Made by a program: the position numbers and the translations under genes
The notes under the pieces: generated by a model
Database searches by the model: none
What the model saw: only the letters and a program-made list of their open reading frames with translations
What the model was told of the DNA's origin: nothing
In this document: positions 35,890 through 46,754 of the stretch, in pieces
Numbering within the stretch: the stretch's first letter is position 1
Layout: each line of letters opens with the position of its first letter
Source: Iris pallida
Lineage: Eukaryota > Streptophyta > Magnoliopsida > Asparagales > Iridaceae
Assembly: GCA_029216955.1 (NCBI GenBank)
Contig: JANAVB010010791.1
Location: 8,468,010-8,532,009 of the forward strand
Direction of reading: 5' to 3'
Length of the DNA: 64,000 nucleotides

Positions 35890-36090
35890 TTCACGTCCAC
35901 ATTACCTCTTAATTCTATTCTCTATATCAACGACTTATTACGTCCACATTACCTCTGATAAAGTCATCTTTTGAAATGATAATATTCTGAGTTATATTCT
36001 GTCACGTCCACATTACCTCTGAACAGATATAATTAATATTGTTATTTTCTTTTAGGGGATATGTCATGTCCGGTACCTCTGAACATATTT
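35890..36090. repeat. Interspersed repeats of ACGTCCACATTACCTCT
   Basis: The word ACGTCCACATTACCTCT occurs three times (about 35896, 35940 and 36004) with a weaker fourth copy at about 36068, each followed by AT-rich spacers with a possible hairpin character. No gene is present here. Confidence 0.75.
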
Positions 36091-36182
36091 TTCTATCCTT
36101 ATCTATTACTTATATCTACTATAGGTATGTAATAAGTAACAGAATCACAAAAATAGCATTATTTTTATTGCCATAATGTTCG

Positions 36183-37357
36183 TGTCACGACTCGCACCCA
36201 CTGTGAGGGTACGAGTACGTAACAGTGCCCAGCCTATGCCGCAGTGTCGGCGGTAGAACGCTGTCCTAGGTTACTATCTAACCAACAACTCACGTAATTA
36301 TATAATATACTTATCAAATCTCAACTCCGAACGGAGGACAAGAATAGATATAATGAAATCTCAATCACAGTCTAAGCACGATATGATAACACAGAAGATT
36401 ATAACTAAGACTGAATACAACAATAAAACCAACTACTAAAATAATATAATCTCCAACAATCTCAAAACAACATATCTCAACTTATTTACAATTCAAGTTC
36501 TAAAACATGAAACTAAACCTAATCAACTAACTAGTCTCCCGATTACTTCTGAGTGTCGGGGCCAAAGGTAGCTAAGCCGTCTCCTGGTCCATAATAAGTA
36601 GAGCAAGTGTCCTCAGGGCAATCATCTATAAAATTTTCAACAGGTCCAGTCAGGACAGGAACGAGTACAACTCATCAAAAAATCCCAAGTAAATGACAGA
36701 GAACTACAAAGCAGTTATAGACAGTTATATTGATGAATATGGCAGTTTTATACAGGTAGTGATGTAGAAAAACAGTTAAGGTACAAGAAAAGTAAAGTAA
36801 CTAAACAAGAAGAGAAACATGGCAATGAAGACTCTAAAATATAATCTAGCTGAACTAGAGTAACATGATATAAGTCCAGACAGTATAATAAGAGTCAAGT
36901 GTAATCCCAATGTGAGTCCAGACAATGTAATCTAATACCAGGTGATTCCAGCACAAGATGAGTCCGGTATAAGGTGAGTCCAGTCAGGGATAAAGGATTC
37001 CAGGGTGAATCCAGACTATACTCTAACAGTGTATTTTAAAATATCGGGATCGATATGTAAACGGCTGTAGGTAATACGGCACACCGCACACTCGGCCAAG
37101 TGTGGGATGGCTATCATTCCAGTATAATTCTAAGGGAGTGGTTCCAGTATTGGGAATGTTCACATGTCTACTCCAATATTTTCCCGCCCGACAAGTACAA
37201 GTGAATCCATAACCCGACACGAAATAAGTACAAGTCCAGCCAGAACACGAATGATACTAGTAATTAATTCCAGGGTGATTCCAGTAGGTGATTCCAGAAA
37301 TAGAGGCCAGACATGAAACAATGAGTGTCGCATGAAATGGATCCAACAATATCAAAG
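36183..37357 (-). repeat. E4 3' LTR, truncated left copy
   Basis: 1175 bp aligned to 37893-39066 with scattered substitutions. The match stops at 37357, where gag-coding sequence begins, so a deletion removed the rest of this LTR together with pol. Confidence 0.88.
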
Positions 37358-37668
37358 GAAAACAGGTCGGCAGTCTGATGTTGCTGCTGCTGTTGGTGAG
37401 ACGTCAGAATCCTCTCCACAAAGGAAAACAGGTGGGCAGCATCAACCAATCTTGCAGGTGGCTGCGAGTGCTGCTGCTGAAATATCTCAGGAATGACTGT
37501 GGTCGTCCTTTGAACAGGTGGAGGCACACCCCCAAAGGCTATAGTCGTTCCTGTATGATCAGGAACAAAAGGTGCTACTGTCCCAGCATGCTGCTGTACT
37601 GGATGAGAGGTGGCAGACCTCTCTCCAACGGCTGCTGTACCAGAGCGATGTGATCGTGTCTCCACCAT
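37358..37668 (-). pseudogene. gag: E4 gag N-terminus remnant
   Basis: Starts MVETRSHRSGTAAVG at 37668 on the minus strand, a start typical of plant gypsy gag proteins, followed by a Pro/Gln/His-rich stretch and LFSFVERILTSHQQQQQ. It is cut at the deletion junction. A 20-bp word (AAAGGAAAACAGGT, then GGCAG) occurs at the junction and again at about 37420. Confidence 0.65.
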
Positions 37669-37892
37669 CCTGAAGACAGATCGAAAAGGAAGTCAATACT
37701 GAGCAGGAATCGATAAAATCAAAGAAGGACAGTTTATTTCAAAGAAGACAATCAGTAAGATATGTAGATGGCATGAATTGAAGCAAAATTTTTTCTAACT
37801 GTGATTGAGTACCTCTCCGTTAAAGCCTATCTCTCAATCCTATCGCAGGCTCGCAGCAGTACAACTAAGTCGTCGTACCACCACTAAAAATG

Positions 37893-40198
37893 TGTCACGA
37901 CCCACACCTACTGTGAGGGTACGAGTACGTACCAGCACGCAGCCTACGCCGCAGTATCGATGGTAGAACGCTGTCCTAGGTTACTATCTAACCAACAACT
38001 CACGCAATTATATAATGTACTTGTCAAATCTCAACTCCGAACGGAGGACAAGTATAGATATAATAAAATCTCAATCACAGTCTAAGCACGATATGATAAC
38101 ACAGAAGATTATAACTAAGACTGAATACAACAATAAAACCAACTACTAAAATAATATAATCTCCAACAATCTCAAAACAACATATCTCAACTTATTTATA
38201 ATTCAAGTTCTAAAACATGAAACTAAACATAATCAACTAACTAGTCTCCCGATCAATCCTGAGTGTCGGGGCCAAAGGTAGCTAAGCCGTCTCCTGGTCC
38301 ATAATAATTAGGACAAGTGTCCTCAGGGCAATCATCTGTAAAATTTTCAACAGGTCCAGTCAGGACAGGAACGAGTACAACTCATCAAGAAATCCCAAGT
38401 AAATGACAGAGAACTATAAATCAGTTATAGACAATTATATTGATGAACATGGTAGTTTTATACAGGTAGTGATGTAGAGAAACAGTTAAGGTACAAGGAA
38501 AGTAAAGTAACTAAACAAGAATAGAAACATGGCAATGAAGACTGTAAAATATAATCTAGCTGAACTAGAGTAACATGATATAAGTCCAGACAGTATAATA
38601 AGAGTCAAGTGTAATCCCAATGTGAGTCCAGACAATGTAATCTAATACCAGGTGATTCCAGCATAAGATGAGTCCGGTATAAGGTGAGTCTAGTCAGTGA
38701 TCAAGGATTCCAAGGTGAGTCCAGACTATACTCTAACAGTGTATTTTAAAATATCGGGATCGACATGTAAACGACTGTAGATAATACGGCACACCGCACA
38801 CTCGGCCAAGTATGGGATGGCTATCATTCCAATATAATTCCAAGGGAGTGGTTCCAATATTGGGAATGTTCACATGTCTACTCCAATATTTCCCCGCCCG
38901 ACAAGTACAAGTGAATCCATAACCCGACACGAAATAAGTACAAGTCCAGCCAGAACACGAATGATACCAGTAATTAATTCCAGGGTGATTCCAGTAGGTG
39001 ATTCCAGAAATAGAGGCCAGACATAAAATAATGAGTGTCGCATGAAATGGATCCAACAATATCAAATCCTGTTTGTAATAGAGAATCAAATAGAACTAAC
39101 TACAACTAAAGTACAGTAATCGACAAGTAAATGGAAAAACTATCAGAGAATGTACTCGCCTGGTATCCTGAATATCTGAAGAGAATCTACAGTCCGAGGA
39201 GTGGTGTATGTCTCCTATAGAACAGTACAAGTCACTACAAGTCTAAAATAGTAAAACAGACTGCTACAATGCATCTACATGATATTTGGGGTCAATCTAG
39301 GCTAAAGTCAACCCTTGGTCAACTCTAGTCAACTACACTAGTCAAACTAGGTCAACTAGGTCAAGCCAAACCCAACAAGTCTCACGAAGCCTGACCAGCC
39401 TATTCTAGCAAGCACACATTAAGACTAGGCTATACAAGCCAACAACACACATTCACTGGCGTTCATGCCATAAACATAGGTTGTATCACATAGGGATACA
39501 CCCCATAGGCTATACTACACCTATAGTCTATTTCACACATTTCATACATATTGTATATTATACTAAGTTAATATAATTATCATACACATATACATATATG
39601 CCACATTATTACATAGATAATATATATATATACACACAGAGTGATATAGAGAGAGGTACATATGTATGTGTATGGGGGTATATGTGGGTGACACATGTGT
39701 GTGTGTGTGAAGGACAGTTAAGAGATAGGGTTCTCAGGTTTTAGCTTGTGTGTGTGTGTGTGTGCCAATGCCATAGGCTAGTGTATATATCAATGTGTGT
39801 GTTTATATAGGTGAGTGAGTGATCAACATGTGTGTGATCCATTTGTGTGTACTGCCAATAGGAAAACAGTGTGTTACATGTGATACTCTATTGTGTTCAA
39901 AGTGACAGTAGCTAGGAGAGTGATATAGTGTAATAGAAAAATAGGGAATAGGTACTCAAATTTTAGGCAAGGGTAGGTTAGTGTGACAGGAATTCATGTA
40001 CATAGTGACAATTTAGTGTAGAATGTGTGCTCAATAAGTCAGTGCTGTATAAATCAGTGCAATAATTCTCAGAAAATCACATTCTCAGGGGTTCAAAATG
40101 AATGGCAGCAGCTAAGTGTGTCAATGTGAAGTAGGATAGTGTTCTCAGAAATTGGCAACATAACAGTGTGCCTACATAGTGTTCTCAGGTTTTGGAAA
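37893..40198 (-). repeat. E4 5' LTR, part 1 (left of CACTA)
   Basis: Starts TGTCACGACCC. The first 1.17 kb matches 36183-37357; the rest has no second copy in the window. It contains (GT)n tracts at about 39690-39765 and repeated TTCTCAGG words, which also occur on the other side of the CACTA element. Confidence 0.78.
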
Positions 40199-40292
40199 CA
40201 CTACAACAAAAAGACCTATTAATGACGCTCGATAAGTGGATTTCATGACGACTGATAAAGAAGCGTCATCAAAGTTCAGCAAGGCTCCATTC
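40199..40292. repeat. CACTA left terminal and subterminal region
   Basis: Inverted terminal repeat plus AATGACG, CATGACG and GCGTCATC words, the likely transposase-binding repeats. It is interrupted at 40292 by the copia element. Confidence 0.85.
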
Positions 40293-41238
40293 TGAAGAAC
40301 AGATGGCAACTCTAGAGGGGGGTGAATAGAGTTTATAGCGATAATAGCCGATTAAAAATTAAACTCTTTCACAAGTTGAAAATAATCAGAGTAAATACAG
40401 AAATAAATAAGGAGCAAGAAAGGATACGAAAACACAGCCGATTTTTAACCTGGTTTCCCTCGTGGAGGACTAGTCCAGGTCTGAGAACTCTAGCTCAAGA
40501 TTAAATTCACTATTTGTGAAATAGTAGTTACACCCCATGTCTTTTCTTCAGAAGAGCACGTCAACTTCTTACAAAGATCGCAGTGGCGATGCTTGGAATT
40601 TTCCAAGCGACTTCTTGAACTCTTGCACAAACTCCTAACTGAAAAATGCTGAGCACTTGAGGCTTATGGAGCTTGTGGCTAGTAGATGAAGAAGGGTATG
40701 GCTTGTATTGAGCTTTTAGAGAGAAGAGAAGAGAAGATTGGATGATTAAAAATGAGAGAATTCATGGCCTATTTATAGAATACCAGGTAGACAGAATTCG
40801 GCCAGAATTCTGGTTGGAATTTTCAAAAAATTGGCCGTTGGACAACTTGCAACCAGCCAACCCTAAAAATTAGGGTACTGATTTTTAGGAGGCAGAGTTC
40901 GGCCCGAACTCTGTGTGTAGGCAGAGTTCGGTCCGAACTCTGTCTCCGGAGCACAGAATGGGTCATGGGTCTAATTGGCTTATTTGGATATGTGTGGAGC
41001 TATTGGATTTTGGGTATGGGTATAGGTTAAGTCTCAGATGCTCAGCACAGCTCAGTTTACATAAGTCTAGACTCAATAAAATTGTAAAATACAGACTCAA
41101 AAAAAATAACTTGTATTGCAAATCCGAGCTGTCGTCTGACTTGTACTGGATGTAGTCTTCATGTGTCGTATTGAATTATCACAAGTATCATGTAGTCAAT
41201 TTTATCAATATTTGGTTGACTGTGATTTTGTGTCAACA
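40293..41238 (-). repeat. Copia LTR, left copy (3' LTR)
   Basis: 946 bp. It contains a TATA box on the minus strand (CTATAAATAGG, about 40767-40777) and upstream of it, in transcription sense, two near-perfect palindromes at 40893-40913 and 40922-40942 and a weaker one at about 40792-40812. Confidence 0.93.
40893..40942. promoter_or_regulatory. Tandem palindromes in the copia U3 region
   Basis: CAGAGTTCGG and CCGAACTCTG flank a single base, twice in 50 bases (40893-40913 and 40922-40942). The other LTR has them at 49418-49438 and 49447-49467. They sit 120-170 bases upstream of the LTR TATA box in transcription sense, where enhancer elements are expected. A protein-binding role is inference. 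Confidence 0.6.
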
Positions 41239-41250
41239 ATCTCCCCCATA
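41239..41250 (-). other. Copia polypurine tract
   Basis: The minus strand reads TATGGGGGAGAT directly before the LTR start TGTTGACAC, the classic copia arrangement. Two further AGCTCCCCC words lie at about 41322 and 41353, so extra tract-like copies are present. Confidence 0.85.
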
Positions 41251-41697
41251 TTGATAATTGACAAAATGATAGTTGTATATTCAATATTCATACCTGGACA
41301 CATTATATAGAAATATCATAGCTCCCCCGTAATCAGTGCCGAGCTAGCAATAGCTCCCCCGTAAATATTGCATTGAATCCTGTTGGCCTGATGAAAATAT
41401 ACTCCCCAAAGCACAGACCAAAGCACAGATATAGATACAAAAAGAATATAGAATATACCAAAATGTCTTCCCCTTTTGGCATTTAGCAATTAACAATAAA
41501 TAAATAAGAAGTGACAAGCACACCAAAAGATAATAGAAGTAACTGCATAGATACTGATAAAAACTACTGAATGTCTCAAAAGTCACACAGAATAATAAGT
41601 CTAATACAATCAAAGTGCATAAAAGCAACTAAAATCCAAAGTGCATAAAAAAAAGCTATGATCCTCAGTAGCAGCAGCAAGTAGAAGTCCATATCCA

Positions 41698-42954
41698 TCA
41701 TCGAGCTCGTGAAGGCCCAGCATCATCTGATGGATCAGTGAAGGAACGACGAGGTTCCACGAAGGCCGCATCCGGATCCAAGTAGCGAATAACCCAAGGG
41801 TCATCGATACGATACCCTTCACGACCAGGGTCCCGCTCCATAAGAATATATATGGAAGGATGGCGAGACATGGAGTACCGAATATCGTACAGTGAGTTGC
41901 TGATGGCACTCATCTGCAAGGTGGTCCGGTAATCAAGCTGAGTCCAGCGATCATCCTCTAAGGTGAATCGATCGCGGAGCATAGTCTGGATGGACTCGAG
42001 AGTGGCAGGAGGAGGAGGAGGATCCTGTCCCAGAGAAGGGGCATCGGGCTCATCGTCAGAGTGCTCGGACACTACAGGTGAGCCAACTGCTGCCTGAAGT
42101 CTCCGTGCCTTAGAGAGGAAGGAAGGGGCAGGTAAGAACTGGCACTCATCAAGAGGTATATATAAAGCACGAAATACCATAGGAAGATACAAGGCATAAA
42201 CCAAGGATCTTGGTTTCTTCCTACAATTAATCATCCAGTCCATCATGGTACGTGAAGATTAAATGGTACATGAAAGTGGAGGTGATATAAGGCCGAGATT
42301 TCAAAGTAGGTGACTTCATCGGTGGATTCCGCTTTGGGTAGAATAGTGTTAAAGATAATCCGATGAAGTTCATAAAAATAGGGATTGAGATACTTGGCTA
42401 AAAGCTTACGAGGACGTGTGTTAGGGGTACACAAGTCGTCCTTGAAGCTTTCAAGGGAAGACCCATCGGAAAATTGAAACGATCGAGCTTCAACAAGCCT
42501 TTTCCCATGAGTTTGGCTCTTGGAGTTCAAGGTGTTCGGCCAAATCGAAATCATCAAAAGAGATGTCAATTCCCGCAACCCGTGAGAAAATACGTGTATC
42601 ATCATGAGTTAGGTTGCAGTAGAACATTTGAATAGCATTACGATATATGACCGAGTTGGTGGTGACAAGTTCGTCAAGACAAAGATCATGAAAAAGTGAG
42701 TCATATTGAGAGAAAATAGTAAAATTGATAGGGTGACCCGCAAACACCGGACGTGTTCAAAAATCACTAAACCATTCATTAGACGCGTCGAGTGATACAA
42801 ATATCCGGTCGTCAAATGTGTTTGGGTTAAGTGGACGAGGTGGGTTGAACAATGGGTGGATAGGTGGTTGTTGTTCAGCGGGCGGTTCAACCCGAGGAGG
42901 AGCATTCGAAGAGGACGCTCCCTCGGTTCGAAGTCTCTTCCCGCGATTGAACAA
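41698..42954 (-). pseudogene. Copia extra ORF between RNase H and 3' LTR (frameshifted)
   Basis: Minus-strand reading from MFNRGKRLRTEG (42954) through several frames: DDRIFVSLDASNEW, then NSVIYRNAIQMFYCNL (about 42640), then LLAKYLNPYFYELHR (about 42370), then a Pro-rich segment ending at 41698 (DDAGPSRAR). SIRE-type elements have an envelope-like or other additional ORF in this place. The visible text has no clear signal peptide or membrane segment and reads more like the plant retroelement third-ORF proteins of unknown role. Frameshifts make it non-functional. Confidence 0.6.
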
Positions 42955-43189
42955 TCATGGAGCCATGAAAAAATAATAAAGACAATTGAGAAAAATGAGA
43001 TGGAGAGAAGTGGTAAATTATACCTCAATGTGATGAAGAATAATGAAGGAGAATGGTGAGGGAAGCCTTCTCCTTGAGTTTGGAGAATAGATAAGCTCTA
43101 GGAAGAAAGAACTAGGGTTAGGATTTGAGAAAAATATGTTTGGAGAAGTGGAGAAGGTGGCAATGGAGAGAAAAGAGGAGGAGAGCCCG

Positions 43190-43430
43190 AGTATATGTGA
43201 AAGGGTTTCAATGGTCGGAACAAATATGGGCCATTGGATCAACTTATGATCAGCGGCTGAGGCTGTTCCCGGTTCTGGAACAGCCAGGCCGAATTCGGCC
43301 CGAACTCTGGGTAGGGCAGAGTTTGGCCCGAATTTCGGATCCTGGAAACAGAACAGAAATCAGGCTGAAAAAAAATGATTAAGTGAGAAAGACCAAAGGA
43401 AAAGTATATATACAAGATTGATAAAAACCC
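43190..43430. repeat. LTR-like palindromic motifs upstream of the copia extra ORF
   Basis: Words GAATTCGGCCCGAACTCTG and GCAGAGTTTGGCCCGAAT (about 43291-43335) repeat the U3 palindrome theme inside the element, about 340 bases before the extra ORF in transcription sense. Confidence 0.55.
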
Positions 43431-43733
43431 AAGGGGAAAAATTCCAGAAAGTTAACTTCGAAGCAAAGTGAAGTTAGAAAATTTGCATTTCAGCATGTGA
43501 TAAATCAAAATGAACCATGTAATAAACAAGGAATTATGCCATAATTCAATATTTTGAAGTTGCCATGGGTTAGCTGCAGGGGTCGGATCCCAGCTAGCGG
43601 TAGTCCTGAGGACTAGTGCACCGTGTCGCTTAGGCTTTTACGCCTTGTTGTCAGAAGGACCCTTTCGGCTTGTACCCATAGCAATTTCATCATAAAAGAA
43701 TCAAGACATACTCGATATTTACGCAGGTTTATT

Positions 43734-46229
43734 TTAATTAATAACAGCTTCGTCCAAAATTCCAAGTTCACGACAGAGAAAATTGAAGCGCTCTTCGGAT
43801 AATGGTTTTGTAAAGAAATCTGCTAGCTGATGATCAGTGTCAATAAATTCTAAGTTAATAGTACCATTTTGCTGATGATCACGCAAAAAGTGGTGACGTA
43901 TTTCAATGTGTTTCGTCCGTGAGTGACATATGGGGTTCTTAGTGAGATTTATAGCACTAGTGTTGTCACAAAAGATTGGAATGTGCATAAAAGATAAGTT
44001 GTAGTCTTCAAGGGTTTGCTTCATCCACAGAATTTGTGCACAACAACGTCCAGCTGCGATGTATTCAGCTTCTGTTGTGGATAGTGCGACAGAATTCTGC
44101 TTCTTGCTAAACCAAGAGACTAAAGCCTTTCCTAATAAATGACACGTACCGCTCGTACTTTTACGGTCGACCTTGCATCCGGCGAAATTAGCATCAGAGT
44201 AACCAATGAGGTCAAATGATGTTGACTTGGGATACCATAGGCCCACTGTAACCGTACCCTTAAGGTATCGAAAGATATGCTTAACAGCAGTCATGTGTGA
44301 TTCCTTAGGATTTGCTTGATATCTAGCACACAGGCAAACGCTAAACATAATATCAGGGCGACTAGTAGTTAAATAAAGTAGACTGCCTATCATACCTCGA
44401 TACTTACGTTGATCCACGGGTTTGCCGCTTTCATCTGGTTCCAGTTTAGTTGTAGTAGCCATTGGAGTGCTGATTGGTTTGACGTTGTCAAGGTCAAATT
44501 TCTTCAGCATGTCCTTTGTATACTTTGACTGACAGATGAAAGTTCCATTTGACATTTGTTTGAGTTGCAGTCCAAGAAAGTAGTTGAGCTCCCCCATCAT
44601 GCTCATCTCAAACTCGGTCTGTATACACTTGGCAAGATCTTGACAGAGGGTTTCATCAGTAGAACCAAATATAATATCATCTACGTATATTTGCACTAAG
44701 AGAATAGTGTCTTTGAAAGATTTTATGAAAAGTGTGGTATCAATTTTCCCTTTTGAAACACCTTTCTCAAGCAAGAAATTGCTTAGCCGTTCATACCAAG
44801 CTCTAGGGGCTTGTTTAAGGCCATATAGCGCTTTCTTCAGCTTGAAAACATGGTCGAGAAATTTGTGATTTTCAAAACCAGGGGGTTGTTTCACATAAAC
44901 TACCTCCTTAATAAATCCATTCAAGAAAGCACTTTTAACATCCATTTGAAATAATTTAAAATTTTAAAAATTTGCAAATGCACAAAGCATCCGAATGGAT
45001 TCCAATCTGGCAACAGGAGCATAAGTCTCATCGTAGTCGATGCCTTCCTCTTGATTGTATCCTTGGGCTACTAGACGAGCTTTGTTGCGTATAGCTGAAC
45101 CATCTTCATTTACTTTGTTTCTAAAGACCCATTTAGTACCAATGATCGAGTGATTTGCCGGTCGAGGAACGAGTTCCCATACTTGGCTCCTCTCGAATTG
45201 GTTGAGTTCCTCTTGCAAAGCAAAAATCCAAAATTCATCATTAAAAGCTTCTAAAATGTTTTTCGGCTCAATTTGTGAAATAAAGGCAGTGCTAGCAATG
45301 GAGTCTCTTAATGATGATCTAGTAGTTACTCCACGTGAAACCTCACCTATTACCAAATTTTCTGGATGTGAAGGCTTGAAAGAAAATTTCTTTGGCAAGC
45401 CCTCCAGAGAATTGGTTTCGGTTGTGGTATTCATTGGAGTAGAAGTTGATGGCTCAACATCATCATCAAGAGTAGCTGTTGTACTGTTATCTTCATCAAA
45501 AGTCACATTTGTAGACTCTTCCACAATTAATGAGCGTTTGTTAAACACTCTATATTCCTTGCTCTTGGCAGCATAGCCAAGGAAAATACCATCGTCAGCT
45601 TTGGCATCAAATTTGCCTAAGTTGTCTTTGGTGTTAAGGATAAAACATCTACAACCAAAAACTCTAAAATAAGAAACATTTGGGGTTCTCCCAAACCAAA
45701 GCTCATAGGGTGTTTTCTTCGTAATAGGACGAATAAGCACCCTATTTAAAATATGGCAGGCTGTACTGACAGCTTCAGCCCAAAAGTATTTCGGAAGTGA
45801 GAACTTGTTCAACATGACTCTAGCCATATCGCCAAGAGTCCTATTCTTCCGCTCCACAACACCATTTTGTTCAGGAGTTCTTGGACAAGAAAACTCATGA
45901 TTAAAACCATTAGAATCACAAAACTTTTCAAAATCAGTATTTTCGAATTCGCCTCCATGATCACTTTGGATTCGAGTAATCATGTAGCCTTTTTCGTTTT
46001 GAACTTTCTTAACAAAAATCTTGAAAACCGAAATAGCATCACTTTTATTTGAAAGAAAGAAAACCCATGTAAATCTAGAAAAATCATCAACAATGACAAA
46101 AGCGTAGAGTTTTCCACCAAGACTGGCTACTCTACTAGGGCCAAATAAATCCATATGAAGTAATTGCAAGGGTCTAGTAGTGCTTACAGAGTTTATGGAA
46201 TGAAATGAGGACTTGATTGCCTTATTCAA
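43734..46229 (-). pseudogene. pol: Copia integrase, reverse transcriptase and RNase H (one in-frame stop)
   Basis: From 46229 the integrase core reads LLHMDLFGPSR, IQSDHGGEFEN and PEQNGVVERKNR (D, D, E), then the GKFDAKADDGIFLGYA region. RT begins about 45250 (WELVPRPANHSIIGTKWVF). A TAA at about 44961-44963 interrupts it next to a small repeat of AAAATTTTAAA; the same frame continues with MDVKSAFLNG. Catalytic YVDD is at about 44677-44688. RNase H shows SDANFAGCKVDRKSTSG, STTEAEYIAA and DFFTKPLS. It ends at 43734. Apart from the stop the frame is intact over 820 codons, so it is fairly young. Confidence 0.93.
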
Positions 46230-46268
46230 TTCACATTCGGTACATACCGTATCCTTTTTGAATGTGAA

Positions 46269-46754
46269 CTAGCTTCTTAGTCGAAAGCCTGGATATAGTA
46301 TCCATGTTGGCATGACCAAGATGCTGGTGCCACAGTAATCTTTCATCCTTATGAGCGTATAGACATCTACCTGCATTGTTAGTATCTCTAGACAGATAGA
46401 AAATATAATATTATCCTCTCTTACCCCTTCAAAAGCAATGTCTCCCGTTGACCTATCATAAATAAAGCATTTATTTTGTCCAAAGTTAATGTCATATCCA
46501 TGGTCAGCAAGATGACTGATGCTGAGCAGGTTATGCTTTAACTCGGTCACTAGGCAGACATCCTTTATTACGGGAGAGGGAGGATGGCCAATAATACCAT
46601 TACCTATAATATACCCTTTTAGGTTGTTGCCGAAGGATACATATCCTTCTTTCTTCATCGATAGTGATGCGAAAAGATTTGCGTCTCCCGTCATATGCCA
46701 CGAGCATCCACTATCGAGAATCCACTTACTCTTAGTTGAGGAGGGAAGGTCCAC
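46269..46754 (-). pseudogene. Copia protease and GAG-pre-integrase region
   Basis: Reads KWILDSGCSWHMTGD with the catalytic DSG (about 46700-46725), then the protease body and DVCLVTELKHNLLSISHL. Near 46370-46270 the frame changes and the GAG-pre-integrase His/Cys part is split between frames before integrase at 46229. A frame change also separates it from gag at about 46740. Confidence 0.82.

Noticed and set aside
37264..37668. Full 134-codon protein in E4
   Set aside because: Only the part from 37358 is gag; the rest of the frame crosses the deletion junction into LTR sequence.
41698..42954. Retroviral envelope gene
   Set aside because: No clear signal peptide, cleavage site or membrane anchor is visible in the frames, so only a neutral name is used.
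44934..44964. Intron between copia integrase and RT
   Set aside because: The frame is the same on both sides and only one TAA with a small local repeat is present. No splice sites are needed.
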